Shown here: in pieces, positions 15,466 through 24,141 of the stretch | Layout: every line of letters begins with the position of its first letter | How positions within the stretch are numbered: position 1 is the first letter of the stretch | From: Mucilaginibacter oryzae | Lineage (GTDB): Bacteria; Bacteroidota; Bacteroidia; Sphingobacteriales; Sphingobacteriaceae | Direction: 5' to 3' | Assembly (NCBI RefSeq): GCF_003148845.1 | Contig: NZ_QGHA01000001.1 | Coordinates: 496,001 to 560,000, forward strand | DNA: 64,000 nt | Position numbers and translations under genes: made by a program | The notes under the pieces: generated by a model | Told to the model about the DNA's origin: nothing | The model's input: only the letters and a program-made list of their open reading frames with translations | The model's database searches: none

Positions 15466-16350
15466 ATGAAAATTATCGTAACCGGTTCAACCGGAAATAT
15501 CAGCAAACCATTAACCCAAACATTAGTAGCCGCAGGCCACAACGTAACCGTGATCAGCAGCAATGCAGATAAAACAGCGGAGATTGAAGCCCTTGGCGCC
15601 AAGGCCGCCATTGGTTCATTGACCGATACCGGTTTTTTAACCAATACCTTTACCGGCGCCGACGCGCTTTATGCCATGGTGCCGCCAAACTTTGTTGCCG
15701 GGAGCTTACGCGTATATCAAAACGAAACCGGTAAAAGCTATGCCGAAGCTATTAAACGTTCGGGCATTAACAAGGTAGTGATGTTAAGCAGTATTGGCGC
15801 GCATTTGGATAGCGGCGTAGGCCCGATAAAAGGCATCCATGATGTTGAGCAGATTTTTAACCAGTTGGATGGCGTAAATATTAAGTTTGTCCGTGCATCT
15901 TACTTCTTTACCAATTTTTTCAGTAATATCAATCTGATCAAACACCAGGGTATTATCGGCTCAAACTACGCCGCCGATGCACGGATGGTTATGGTACATC
16001 CGAGGGATATTGCCGCAGCTGTAGCCCAGGAGTTGCAAAACGACTTTACCGGTAAAAGCGTACGTTACATTGTAAGCGCCGAAGCTACAACCGGGCAGGT
16101 AGCCGCCGCATTAGGCCAGGCCATAGGCCAGCCAAACCTGCCCTGGGTTGAATTTACCGACCAACAACTGGAAGCTGGCTTATTACAGGCAGGCGTACCC
16201 GCCGAAATGACCGGTAACTATGTTGAAATGGGTACAGCTATAAGAAGTACGAAGCTTTGGGAAGATTATGATAAACACAAGCCGGCTTCATCAGGCAAAG
16301 TTACCTTGCAGGATTTCGCTGAGGAATTTGCGGCGGTATATAAGGCGTAA
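15466..16350 (+). CDS. NmrA-like NAD(P)-binding oxidoreductase
   Basis: The ATG at 15466 starts MKIIVTGSTGNISKPLTQTL, with the GxxGxxG dinucleotide-binding loop of an atypical short-chain dehydrogenase. The protein is 294 residues. Further support is LYAMVPPNFVAGSLRVYQNE, VVMLSSIGAHLDSGVGPIKG and FVRASYFFTNFFSNI. NmrA/HSCARG-type proteins act as redox sensors or quinone reductases. An in-frame upstream start would run through the promoter, so it is rejected. The divergent HxlR regulator suggests induction by an electrophile or redox signal. Confidence 0.9.
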   Translation: MKIIVTGSTGNISKPLTQTLVAAGHNVTVISSNADKTAEIEALGAKAAIGSLTDTGFLTNTFTGADALYAMVPPNFVAGSLRVYQNETGKSYAEAIKRSGINKVVMLSSIGAHLDSGVGPIKGIHDVEQIFNQLDGVNIKFVRASYFFTNFFSNINLIKHQGIIGSNYAADARMVMVHPRDIAAAVAQELQNDFTGKSVRYIVSAEATTGQVAAALGQAIGQPNLPWVEFTDQQLEAGLLQAGVPAEMTGNYVEMGTAIRSTKLWEDYDKHKPASSGKVTLQDFAEEFAAVYKA

Positions 16351-16773
16351 GTTTACTTACGGCTTAAGCTCTGCTATGGTTATCGCGAGACTCTGTTTTT
16401 ACAAACAAAAGCGCTTCATTATTTATTTTACTTTTGGGTCTTAGGCGGCTTATTTAATCTGGTTAGAGCGGCTCATTTTTTAAGCAGCTGCTCTAACTAT
16501 TAAATACGGATTCATTTGCTGTTTGTATTTGCTGATAATCTGCCAGACAGGGTGTTAGGTCTCTATAAACGCTATAAGCCATTTCGAGGATTTTCTTTGG
16601 ATAGAATCGCATTTTTTTAACAAGGCATCTCAAAATCATGCCTCTTTAGATGCTGGAGCCCCTATTGTTCTCCCGGCCTTCGACTAAAGCTTTCCTGCTA
16701 ATGGAAAATAAGAACAGCATTCATCAACTTCATTATCATAAAGTACGAAGCAATAATAGCTTTTCTAAGCAAG
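16351..16773. other. Stretch without a recognised gene
   Basis: About 420 bases. A short hairpin, CGTAAG-TTTA-CTTACG, lies just after the NmrA gene stop near 16347-16364 and may help end transcription. The remainder is AT-rich, and the only long frame on the plus strand (16650-16904) mostly overlaps the gene on the other strand. No RNA gene or repeat is evident. Confidence 0.4.
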
Positions 16774-16989
16774 CTAATACTCAAGTTCCTGGCATTGGAT
16801 GCCGGCTTTTTGCAGCAAGCCCTCTATATAACGGGGCGAAACATTACTGGCTTCGATGCGCAAAATATTGTCGCAATCATCCAGATCAAAGTTCCATTGA
16901 GTAATAGCGGGTTCTTTGGTTAATAAATTTTGCACCCGGCTTACCTGCCGTTTTTGGGTTACGCTTGTTGCAAATACCAGCACATCCAT
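16774..16989 (-). CDS. Small ferredoxin-fold-like protein, 71 aa
   Basis: The product reads MDVLVFATSVTQKRQVSRVQ, then WNFDLDDCDNILRIEA and GLLQKAGIQCQELEY. The beta-alpha-beta order and the WN.DLDDCD.ILRIEA block match a small conserved family I recall from Bacteroidota, with an HMA- or ferredoxin-like fold. It lacks the CxxC metal site of true HMA proteins. Function is unknown. It sits upstream of the membrane protein and ECF genes' downstream end and seems monocistronic. Confidence 0.72.
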   Translation of the reverse strand: MDVLVFATSVTQKRQVSRVQNLLTKEPAITQWNFDLDDCDNILRIEASNVSPRYIEGLLQKAGIQCQELEY

Positions 16990-17041
16990 ATATCAAGTTT
17001 TTTTCGTGGTAAGTAATTAGCCGAAAGCTTAAGGCAGAAAG

Positions 17042-17446
17042 CTATTCTTTAGCTTTTTTTTCTTCGTTTACCGGGCCGTTCCCGAAATCGTCCCAATTGT
17101 GGCCAAACCTGCCTGCACCACGGCCTTTCCATCCGCACATACGGTCTTCCCATTGGGTGCGGAATTGCTCGCGTTCTTCAGGGCTCATATTTTTAAAGCG
17201 TTCGGCCATACGCCCACGCATCCATGGTGCGCCGCCGCCTTTGGGGCCGCCTTTGCCAAATCCAAACAGTATTTTACAAAGTACAAATATGCCCATGGCC
17301 TGCCAATAGGTAATGGTTGTTACGTGCAATATATCGGGGAGTAAACAATTCCAAAGCTGCATCACCACAAAGCTGATCACAGCAAGGCAGGCAATCACAC
17401 CCAATGGGATGAAAATGAATCGCCTTTTATAAAAAAATGGTTTCAT
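17042..17446 (-). CDS. Small membrane protein in the ECF sigma operon
   Basis: The ATG at 17446 is chosen because the in-frame start at 17500 lies inside the upstream sigma-factor gene. The 134-residue product has two hydrophobic segments (FIFIPLGVIACLAVISFVVM and YWQAMGIFVLCKILFGFG) and then a Gly-, Arg- and charged-rich tail with MSPEEREQFRTQWEDRMCGW and GHNWDDFGNGP. The start is 20 bases after the sigma stop on the same strand. The SPEEReqF motif recalls Spy/CpxP-like or heavy-metal-resistance tails. It could be a membrane partner of the sigma factor, but is not a classic anti-sigma factor. Confidence 0.8.
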   Translation of the reverse strand: MKPFFYKRRFIFIPLGVIACLAVISFVVMQLWNCLLPDILHVTTITYWQAMGIFVLCKILFGFGKGGPKGGGAPWMRGRMAERFKNMSPEEREQFRTQWEDRMCGWKGRGAGRFGHNWDDFGNGPVNEEKKAKE

Positions 17447-17465
17447 GTTATTTAATATCTTAATT

Positions 17466-18041
17466 TTAATAATCCGAAATTTCAAGGTAGAGCTGGGCAA
17501 GCCTTTTGCGCAGGTGCAATACAGCGTAGCGCTTGCGCGATACCAGGGTATTGGTGTTTACCCCTGTACGTTTGGCAATCTCTTCGAAGGGGATATCTTC
17601 CAGTTCGTGCCAAACAAAAACCTGCTTCTGCTCTTCGGGTAGTTCATCCAGCGCAAAAAATAACTGCTCCCAAAAAAGGTTGCGCAAATACTCGGTTTCG
17701 GGAGTGGTAGCTTCGGTAAGGAGTATGGCTTTAAAGTCCGGTGCTTCATCGTCATCATCTTCACCATCCGCCAGCATATCATCAATCAGGGATTCCTTCT
17801 TTTTTTTATGCTTATCAGTTATTTTATTCCGGGCCACCCGGTATAGCCAGGCGCTGGTTTGTTCAATGGGTTCAGAGTTGATCACGGCGCTAAACTGGTA
17901 CCAAACATCCTGCAAAATATCCTCGGCGTCGGCATCGTTTTTTACCCTCTGGCGAATAAATCCCAACAGGCTTTTACCATACGCTGCTATTGTTTGTATG
18001 ATGTGGCTGTTTTTGTCCCGGGGCATTATCGCTGTTGTCAA
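17466..18041 (-). CDS. ECF-type RNA polymerase sigma factor
   Basis: A 191-residue sigma-70 family protein. Region 2 is visible as VKNDADAEDILQDVWYQF and TSAWLYRVARNKITDKHKKK; region 4 as ALDELPEEQKQVFVWHELED, PFEEIAKRTGVNTNTLVSRK and RYAVLHLRKRLAQLY. An acidic insert (GEDDDDEAPD) links the two. No anti-sigma gene with FecR or zinc-binding motifs is adjacent; the downstream gene encodes a two-helix membrane protein that may take that role. A start at residue 6 (18026) is also possible. Confidence 0.9.
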   Translation of the reverse strand: MTTAIMPRDKNSHIIQTIAAYGKSLLGFIRQRVKNDADAEDILQDVWYQFSAVINSEPIEQTSAWLYRVARNKITDKHKKKKESLIDDMLADGEDDDDEAPDFKAILLTEATTPETEYLRNLFWEQLFFALDELPEEQKQVFVWHELEDIPFEEIAKRTGVNTNTLVSRKRYAVLHLRKRLAQLYLEISDY

Positions 18042-18214
18042 TTTCTTTATCCTTTTAAAGATAAAGACGATTATGGTTTTAAAACATTTTAATTTTTTTT
18101 AAAAAAAAGCTGTCGGCCTAATAAATTCATTTCTCGTTGCAAAACCCGGCATTACAAACAGCCAACCGGCGACACATTAAAACGATACCTAAACGCCAAA
18201 ATTCAATTTTAACA

Positions 18215-18255
18215 GAATTAAATTCATAAAATATTAAAATTTTTGAATTTAATTC
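18215..18255 (+). promoter_or_regulatory. Paired palindromic sites upstream of the Lrp-type gene
   Basis: GAATTAAATTC (18215-18225) and GAATTTAATTC (18245-18255) lie 30 bases apart centre to centre, close to three helical turns, in very AT-rich DNA just before the Lrp/AsnC gene. Such phased sites suit Lrp dimers wrapping DNA, so autoregulation is likely (inference). Confidence 0.5.
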
Positions 18256-18277
18256 ATTTTATATGTAATATTACCGT

Positions 18278-18757
18278 ATGACCAACGAACAAGAAATCGT
18301 TTTAGACAAAACTGATCTGCATATCCTACGCCTGATGCAGGAAAACGCCCGTATTTCCAACGCCGACCTGGCCCGCGAACTCGGCATGGCGCCATCAGGG
18401 ATATTGGAGCGGGTAAAGAAACTGGAACAAAAAAACGTGATCCAGCAATACACCACACGCATTAACCCGGTGGCCCTGCAGCAAAAATTGGTAGCCTTTA
18501 TTTTTATGAAAGCTGCCGACGGCCCCGGAAGTGAAGCCACCTCGCGCGAGCTGGCTAAAATACCCGAGGTACAGGAGGTACATTGTATTGCCGGAGACGA
18601 TTGTTACCTCATTAAGATACGCACCTACGATTCGGCATCGCTTATGAGCCTCATTCGTACTTACTTCAGCAAGATCCCCAATATTTTGAGCACCCGCACC
18701 ACCATAGTGCTCGAAACCGTGAAAGAACAACAACAATTGGTTATACCCGAAAAATAA
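18278..18757 (+). CDS. Lrp/AsnC-family transcriptional regulator
   Basis: A 159-residue protein with an N-terminal helix-turn-helix (LDKTDLHILRLMQENARISN, ADLARELGMAPSGILERVKK) and a C-terminal RAM ligand-binding domain (KLVAFIFMKA, KIPEVQEVHCIAGDDCYLIK, STRTTIVLETV). The length is normal for the family. The gene is followed after only seven bases by an EamA-type exporter, so it likely controls that transporter; Lrp-linked EamA proteins often export amino acids or metabolites. Confidence 0.92.
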   Translation: MTNEQEIVLDKTDLHILRLMQENARISNADLARELGMAPSGILERVKKLEQKNVIQQYTTRINPVALQQKLVAFIFMKAADGPGSEATSRELAKIPEVQEVHCIAGDDCYLIKIRTYDSASLMSLIRTYFSKIPNILSTRTTIVLETVKEQQQLVIPEK

Positions 18758-18764
18758 TTACGCC

Positions 18765-19726
18765 ATGCCAACCAACGCCAACAAACCCGTTTCGCCTTTA
18801 TTGGTTGTTTTAGCCTTCGCTACCGTTTATATGGTATGGGGCTCGACCTACTTTTTTATTAAGATAGCCGTAGCCGGTTTCCCGCCCTTGCTGTTAGGTG
18901 CCTTACGATTTTTTACCGCTGGCTTGCTGTTGATGGTATGGTGCGCTATTAAGGGCGACAAACTATTTGTACCCCGCAACATACTGCACGCCGCAATAAG
19001 CGGGTTCCTGTTGCTGGTAATTGGCAATGGTGTTGTTATTTGGGTGGAGCAAACCTTACCAAGCGCCATGGTGGCTATTATGGTAACATCGCCGCCAATT
19101 TGGTTTGTATTGTTAGATAAGCCAAACTGGAGCACCAATTTCAGGAGCAAAAGCACCATTGCAGGCTTACTGATTGGTTTTACAGGTGTAATACTGCTTT
19201 TCAGCGAGCAGATTGAAAGCATGCTCGGCACATCTGCCGCGTCATCAAAATTACCAGGGATGTTGCTTTTGGTGTTTGGTACGCTGGGCTGGGCATCAGG
19301 TTCATTATATTCAAAACATTACAATAACAAAGGTTCCAGTTTGGTAAATGCCGCCTGGCAAATGCTTGCTGCAGGCGCGTTTTTTATCCCTGCCAGCTTT
19401 TTAACCAACGAGGTGCAAACTGTAAAATGGAGCAACATTCCGGCGCAAAGCTGGTACGCTTTGGCCTACCGGTAGTATTCGGGTCGATAGCCGCGTTTAG
19501 CGCCTATGTTTGGCTTTTACAGGTAAGGCCGGCTACACAGGTTGGTACTTATGCATACGTTAACCCGGTAATAGCGGTATTACTCGGGGTAATTTTTGCC
19601 GGAGAACAGGTAAGTTGGATACAGGTGGCCGGTTTGTTTGTGATTTTGGGGAGCGTATTGCTGATCAATCTATCAAAATACAGGAAAGTGAAGTTAAAGG
19701 AAGGTAAGCTCCTGGTAACGGAGTAA
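18765..19726 (+). pseudogene. EamA-family transporter, frameshifted
   Basis: The first frame (18765-19475) encodes seven to eight of ten membrane helices, starting MPTNANKPVSPLLVVLAFAT, with the TVYMVWGSTYFFIKIAV motif of DMT exporters. It breaks at ALAYR-stop. The remaining helices continue in another frame to 19726 (VVFGSIAAFSAYVWLL, TYAYVNPVIAVLLGVIFAGE). Restoring one base in the TACCGGTA at about 19467-19474 would give the family-typical continuation YLVVFGS. This is either a real one-base loss or a sequencing error. It is probably co-transcribed with the Lrp-type gene. Confidence 0.85.
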
Positions 19727-19767
19727 ATAGCTTTGCTTTTATTATCCTTTTACCTATTTTTGTAATA

Positions 19768-19941
19768 GTGAAAGCCACTAAATCAAATATACATAAACCT
19801 GCTGTTAGCAACTCCGCTGAACAAAAAAAGGTTAACCCCTTTAAGAAATTAATGGAGGATAAGGATCGTATTGCCGAAGCGGTCAATAACGGACAATCGC
19901 TGTCAACACTAAAAGACATTAAATTTGTACGACCGCTATAG
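19768..19941 (+). CDS. Small protein, 57 aa, partner of the second DUF6169-like gene
   Basis: A GTG at 19768 opens a 57-codon frame with a basic, disordered-looking N-terminus. A conserved-looking tail follows: KLMEDKDRIAEAVNNGQSLS, TLKDIKFVRPL. I recall this tail type (DRI..A...G..LS.LKDIKFV.P) in many small Bacteroidota genes placed before a larger unknown gene. The stop (19939-19941) overlaps the next gene by 17 bases, implying translational coupling. The two-gene layout is antitoxin-like, but the function is unproven. Confidence 0.65.
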   Translation: MKATKSNIHKPAVSNSAEQKKVNPFKKLMEDKDRIAEAVNNGQSLSTLKDIKFVRPL

Positions 19942-20407
19942 CGTTGAGTTTGATGAAGGCGAAGAATACAGGTTTACTACATCAAGTGGTGATTTATATA
20001 TAGCCTACTTTACTGAATTTGTTTTACTTGATCCGTCCGGGACGGAGATCAAAGTTCTTTCTTTTGGTTTCACCCGCAAACAGGCAATTGAAACCAAAAA
20101 GCGTTACGATAGTAAAGTAAAACACACAATTGTTTTTATCATAAATCATTTTTTCGAAAAACAACCCGATGATGCTGTTTTATATATGTGCATGACCAAT
20201 GATGGTAAAGCAAGAAACAGAAATGTAACTTTTAATAATTGGTATCACGAATTGAATAGCAATCTTGAAAAACATAGTTCGTCATCCGAACTTGGAAGAG
20301 GGGGATTTTACGCATCTATTTTATTCAAAGTAAATAACCCAAACAAAAGAAGGCTAATTTCTTCTTTCTATTTCACGATTGATTATTGGGGATTAAACGA
20401 TTATTAA
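19925..20407 (+). CDS. DUF6169-like protein, second gene of a two-gene module
   Basis: A 160-residue protein of unknown function. It shares with the gene at 7505 the blocks FGFTRK, YDSKVKHTIVFIINHFF, LYMCMTNDGK and FNNWYHE in the same order and spacing, so the two are paralogues. I recall the family as DUF6169. The only possible start is TTG at 19925, because a stop lies 15 bases upstream and no ATG occurs between. It overlaps the 57-codon gene by 17 bases and ends two bases before the convergent ABC gene. Confidence 0.75.
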   Translation: MYDRYSVEFDEGEEYRFTTSSGDLYIAYFTEFVLLDPSGTEIKVLSFGFTRKQAIETKKRYDSKVKHTIVFIINHFFEKQPDDAVLYMCMTNDGKARNRNVTFNNWYHELNSNLEKHSSSSELGRGGFYASILFKVNNPNKRRLISSFYFTIDYWGLNDY

Positions 20408-20409
20408 CC

Positions 20410-21417
20410 TCAACTTTCCCATTTCCCAAACTCAAAATACCTGCTGATACTTATACTGATTTTGCTTCCCACCGGGAATTTCTTCCTGTCGTGATTAATT
20501 ACCCTTAAGGTAATCCCATCCTTCTCAATTATAAGTTCTTCAAAAAAACCTTTAAACAGCACCATTTTTACCAGCCATTTGCTGCCTAAGGTGCTGATCT
20601 TAACATGTTCGGCGTAAATAACGACTGTACTACGCTTACTTTTTATACCGCAAACTTTCGCGTCGACCGATGTTAGTCGGGTACAGCTGGCCAGAATTTG
20701 CGCGGTGTACAGCAGTTTGGGCGAATGGTAAAGTTGTTCAGGGCTACCGTTTTCTACGATCTCCCCTTCTTTCAGCACAATGAGTTCATCAGCCATGGAC
20801 AGGATCTCGGCCGGATCGTGCGATACCAGTACCACCGTTACGCCCTGGGCTTTTACAATGTACCTGATATCATGCTGCAAAGCCTCGCGGTAGGTGGCGT
20901 CAACCTGGTTAAAGGGCTCATCGAGCAATAAAACCTCCGGACGACTGATGAGCGCCCTGGCTATGGTTACCCGCTGTTTTTCGCCGCCACTTAATTTGCC
21001 AAAGGGCATTTCCCGCAAATTATAAATGTTTAAAAGATACAAAGCTTCGGTAACACGCTGTATCGATTGGCTTTGGTCTTCATCGGGCAAGCCTTCGTTT
21101 ATCGTATCCCATACCGATGTTCGCGGATCAAGGTCGGTATTGTGCTGGGCCACCATCCGCATGGCTTTATGCGCATGCTGGATGCCCTTATCGCGACTTA
21201 AAACGCGTTCTTCCTTAAAAAACACTTCGCCATGATCAGGTTCAAGCGTGCCGTAAAGTAAATTAAGTAAGGTGGTTTTCCCGCTGCCGCTCTCGCCTAC
21301 TATGGCTGTTATTTTGCTTTTGGGAATAAAAATGGTAATGTTATTAACGCCTGAGGATTTATCGCCAAAAAAGTTTTTGGTAACGGAAATCGTTTCCAGG
21401 ATCAGGTCGTCGGTCAT
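20410..21417 (-). CDS. ABC transporter ATP-binding protein (orphan)
   Basis: The ATG at 21417 starts MTDDLILETISVTKNFFGDK; a start four codons further upstream is possible. Motifs: Walker A GESGSGKTTLLN, Q-loop MVAQHN, signature KLSGGEKQRVTIARAL, Walker B VLLLDEPFNQVD and switch VSHDP. About 110 C-terminal residues form a TOBE-like domain (VVIYAEHVKISTLGSKWLVK, GSKISISISRYFEF). The shape is that of importers for polyamines, iron or molybdate, but no permease or binding-protein gene is adjacent, so its partner must be encoded elsewhere. Confidence 0.9.
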   Translation of the reverse strand: MTDDLILETISVTKNFFGDKSSGVNNITIFIPKSKITAIVGESGSGKTTLLNLLYGTLEPDHGEVFFKEERVLSRDKGIQHAHKAMRMVAQHNTDLDPRTSVWDTINEGLPDEDQSQSIQRVTEALYLLNIYNLREMPFGKLSGGEKQRVTIARALISRPEVLLLDEPFNQVDATYREALQHDIRYIVKAQGVTVVLVSHDPAEILSMADELIVLKEGEIVENGSPEQLYHSPKLLYTAQILASCTRLTSVDAKVCGIKSKRSTVVIYAEHVKISTLGSKWLVKMVLFKGFFEELIIEKDGITLRVINHDRKKFPVGSKISISISRYFEFGKWES

Positions 21418-21587
21418 GCGATATATCAATTATAACGGCTAAGCGTAATTTTCTTCAATTCTGTTAGGGACAACGAATCTATAAAAAAGTTAAAAGCAAA
21501 AAAACTTTATGTGATAACCGACTAATCATCGGCCTCAAAAAAACAAATAGGCCATAAACGCTATTTTATAGTTTAAATCAATTTACC

Positions 21588-21797
21588 ATGAATAAAACAG
21601 TAGGAATATTACTCATTGTAATAGGTGCAGTCATGCTCATCTGGACGGGCTTCACCTACACCAAAAAAGAAAAAATAGTTGATGCTGGCCCCATCCAGGT
21701 ATCGGCCGATAAAGAAAAAACTGTTAACTGGCCGCCCTACCTTGGCGGATTACTCGTTATAGGCGGAATTGTGGTCGTTGCTACAGCAAAAAAATAA
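21588..21797 (+). CDS. Small two-helix membrane protein, 69 aa
   Basis: The product starts MNKTVGILLIVIGAVMLIWT, has a polar loop (KKEKIVDAGPIQVSADKEKT) and a second hydrophobic segment YLGGLLVIGGIVVVATAKK. This hairpin topology is common in stress-related small membrane proteins of Bacteroidota. No named family is certain. It is flanked by intergenic DNA on both sides and appears monocistronic. Confidence 0.7.
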   Translation: MNKTVGILLIVIGAVMLIWTGFTYTKKEKIVDAGPIQVSADKEKTVNWPPYLGGLLVIGGIVVVATAKK

Positions 21798-21939
21798 CTT
21801 TTTATTTGCTATTAGCAGCTATTAGCGGGCTTGTATAACTAACCGTTAATAGCTGCTGATCATTGCTGTAACCGCAAACACGTGCCATCATGATGGCGCA
21901 GTGTGCTATATTACAAATTCATCTGATCGCTGTTTAAAC

Positions 21940-23190
21940 TTACTCAAGCAGCAGCGTATCTTCATCGTCGGTAAGTTTTAACTGGATTGTGTCACTTCCT
22001 GCTATGCCTTCAATACTCCCCCTGATGTGCGCCGCGCTTAACAATACTTTATCCAGTTGCTTTTCACGGGCCTTCCAGAGTTTTTCCATGGCATCGCGTT
22101 CGCGCTGAATGGATTGGCGCATGCTCATATACCCTTCACGAATAGCTTTCCATTGCTCAGAAAACTCGGTGCTGGTAAGATAATCATACAGCAGGTGCAT
22201 TTTATCGCCTTTATTATCCTGCGATTTGGCAAGGTTTGACAATTTCATCACACCATCGCGTAAGATGTATGATACCGCTTTCACCTCATCAAAACTGCAG
22301 ATCCAAACGCCATCGCGCTCGCCAAAACAATCCATGCCTTTGGGGTAACACTGAGTTACTATTACTGCCACATCAACCCCCATGCTGCGCATGTCTTTTT
22401 TCAGCTTCTCAATCCAATCCATCGAAAAAGCATTGGTACGCTTGCTTTCGTAAATAATTCTGCCGCATTCCTGTCCAAACTGGTTACGTACAGTTTGCAC
22501 ACAATCGGCACCACGAACGCCTTTACCCACTTCGCTGATCACGTCAAAAGGAAAATAGTTACGGAGCAGTTCCTCCAATATTAGTTCCTGGGCTTCGCCC
22601 TGTAATTGCATGGAGCCTTGTTCGGCTTTGCGTTTCATCTCGTCGGCCAGTTTTTTCTGGTCATCCAGTTGTTTCTCAAGTTCTTTAACCTTCAACTGGT
22701 ATTCTGTATCCTTTATGCTGTGACGCTCGGCCTCCTGCTTACGGATCAGTTCGGTTAGCTCGTTGCGTTGCTCCTGCAACCTGCGCTGTACAGCAAGCTC
22801 CATCTCTTCTTCTTTTTGCTGTAATTGTTTTTCGCGCTGCAAAAACTCCAGTTCTTTTTGACGGGATTGTTTAAGCTTTTCTTCAGTTTCGGCGGCCGAA
22901 CTTTTTAAAAGCAGCAACTGGTTTTCAAAATCCTGACTGATGGTTTTGCGCAGGTTATCTTCGAGGGTTTGCTGTAATTGCTTCTTTTCGTTGTTAAGCC
23001 TTTGCTCAAAAGCCGCCTGTTGCTGGCGCTCCTTATTTAAAAATTCCTCATCCTTTTTCCTGTACTCTTCTTCTTTCTGACGGGTATAATCCATCATTTT
23101 AAGCCGGAGTTGCTTTTTATACTCCTCGGCCATTACCTCTTCTATCGGAAAACCGTAACCACAACTCGGGCACTTAACTTCTGTTGCCAT
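21940..23190 (-). CDS. DUF2130 coiled-coil protein
   Basis: A 416-residue protein. The N-terminus MATEVKCPSCGYGFPIEEV has a CxxC pair, likely half of a zinc ribbon. Residues about 25-195 are a long charged coiled coil rich in K, E and Q. The C-terminal part has the DUF2130 blocks ADCVQTVRNQFGQECGRIIY, ESKRTNAFSMDWIEKLKKDM, VAVIVTQCYPKGMDCFGERD and GVWICSFDEVKAV, which resemble a restriction-endonuclease-like or nuclease fold in some predictions. Cellular role unknown; cytosolic. Confidence 0.9.
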   Translation of the reverse strand: MATEVKCPSCGYGFPIEEVMAEEYKKQLRLKMMDYTRQKEEEYRKKDEEFLNKERQQQAAFEQRLNNEKKQLQQTLEDNLRKTISQDFENQLLLLKSSAAETEEKLKQSRQKELEFLQREKQLQQKEEEMELAVQRRLQEQRNELTELIRKQEAERHSIKDTEYQLKVKELEKQLDDQKKLADEMKRKAEQGSMQLQGEAQELILEELLRNYFPFDVISEVGKGVRGADCVQTVRNQFGQECGRIIYESKRTNAFSMDWIEKLKKDMRSMGVDVAVIVTQCYPKGMDCFGERDGVWICSFDEVKAVSYILRDGVMKLSNLAKSQDNKGDKMHLLYDYLTSTEFSEQWKAIREGYMSMRQSIQRERDAMEKLWKAREKQLDKVLLSAAHIRGSIEGIAGSDTIQLKLTDDEDTLLLE

Positions 23191-23348
23191 ACTATTTTAA
23201 AACCGGGAAATACCCCGGTTCTTCAAAGATATGAATTTTACCTACAGCGGGCGCTTACTCCAAATAGGGTTAACATTATTGTAACAAAATGAAACTATGA
23301 TGATAACAATATGTTGCTTATTCCGTTTTAAATACCGAAGTTTATAAT

Positions 23349-23741
23349 ATGCAAATACTGAGGATAGGTAAAGTAATGTGGAGCCATGATTATGACCTGG
23401 CCACGCTTGGATTAGCCAACGAGGTAGGTGCATTATTTTCGTTTACGCCGCCAACACACCATTATAACGGCGAAATTATCCTCACCCCCAAAAGCATAGT
23501 ACTTGATGGCGATGGTTACGAACACATCCCATTAGATGACCTTGAACAATTGTATTTAGGTTTTGACGAGTTTTACAAGCGTTCGATGGTTCGTAACAAC
23601 GGCATTTTCTGGCAGCCTTTACGCTTGCGTTACCGGATTAAAGATGAGTTAGCTACCATCTATTTGATTATTGATCATACACTTTTCGGCGCCAAAAACC
23701 AAATGTGGTTCAATATCCTTAAACAGCTTTTAGCAAGATAA
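23349..23741 (+). CDS. Uncharacterised protein, 130 aa
   Basis: The product starts MQILRIGKVMWSHDYDLATL and contains FTPPTHHYNGEIILTPKSIV, GYEHIPLDDLEQLYLGFDEF and a C-terminal LIIDHTLFGAKNQMWFNILK. The pattern of beta strands followed by a C-terminal helix is like a PH-type domain, which is inference. There is no signal peptide. The ATG start is unambiguous and the gene appears monocistronic. Confidence 0.7.
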   Translation: MQILRIGKVMWSHDYDLATLGLANEVGALFSFTPPTHHYNGEIILTPKSIVLDGDGYEHIPLDDLEQLYLGFDEFYKRSMVRNNGIFWQPLRLRYRIKDELATIYLIIDHTLFGAKNQMWFNILKQLLAR

Positions 23742-24093
23742 TCACCACTCCCCCATTTTTCCAGGTATTTAAACCGCTTCGACTACCGTTAAAATACCCT
23801 AAACCCGGTATTTCACCGTAGTTAATAAGAATGCATATTTGAATATAGCAAAGGTTATTAATATGCTATGCTTATGGTGAAAAAAGCTGAGCCTTTTCTA
23901 TTGTTTAGGTGCATGCCTTTAATAGCGCTTAATTATACCGGAATAAAACCGGCATTAAATCATACATACTTTAAAACTGCTTTCATAGTGCAGCAGGCGC
24001 GACGCTGATTACGATGATATTGATCCGTACCCTGGCTATAGGATATTTAACTTAAAACATTCATTCCTTAAACCCCATCACTACACACAAAAA
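23742..24093. other. Stretch without a recognised gene
   Basis: About 350 bases between the 130-residue gene and the terminator shared with yceI. Only short frames with biased composition are present. No palindrome or RNA-like structure stands out apart from the terminal hairpin at 24094. Confidence 0.35.
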
Positions 24094-24115
24094 ACGGCGC
24101 GGAATACCGCGCCGT
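24094..24115. terminator. Bidirectional terminator downstream of YceI gene
   Basis: ACGGCGCGG (24094-24102) pairs perfectly with CCGCGCCGT (24107-24115). A-rich and T-rich flanks on both sides (AAAAA and TTTTTG) allow function in both directions. It lies 26 bases beyond the YceI stop. Confidence 0.8.
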
Positions 24116-24141
24116 TTTTGTTTGTATATGTTGTTTAAAGC

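Noticed and set aside
16650..16904. 84-codon frame on the plus strand
   Set aside because: It overlaps the 71-residue gene on the minus strand, which has a conserved-looking family pattern, and its own product looks random.
17533..18102. 189-codon frame opposite the ECF sigma factor gene
   Set aside because: Ser/Cys-rich shadow, while the sigma factor has clear region 2 and region 4 motifs.
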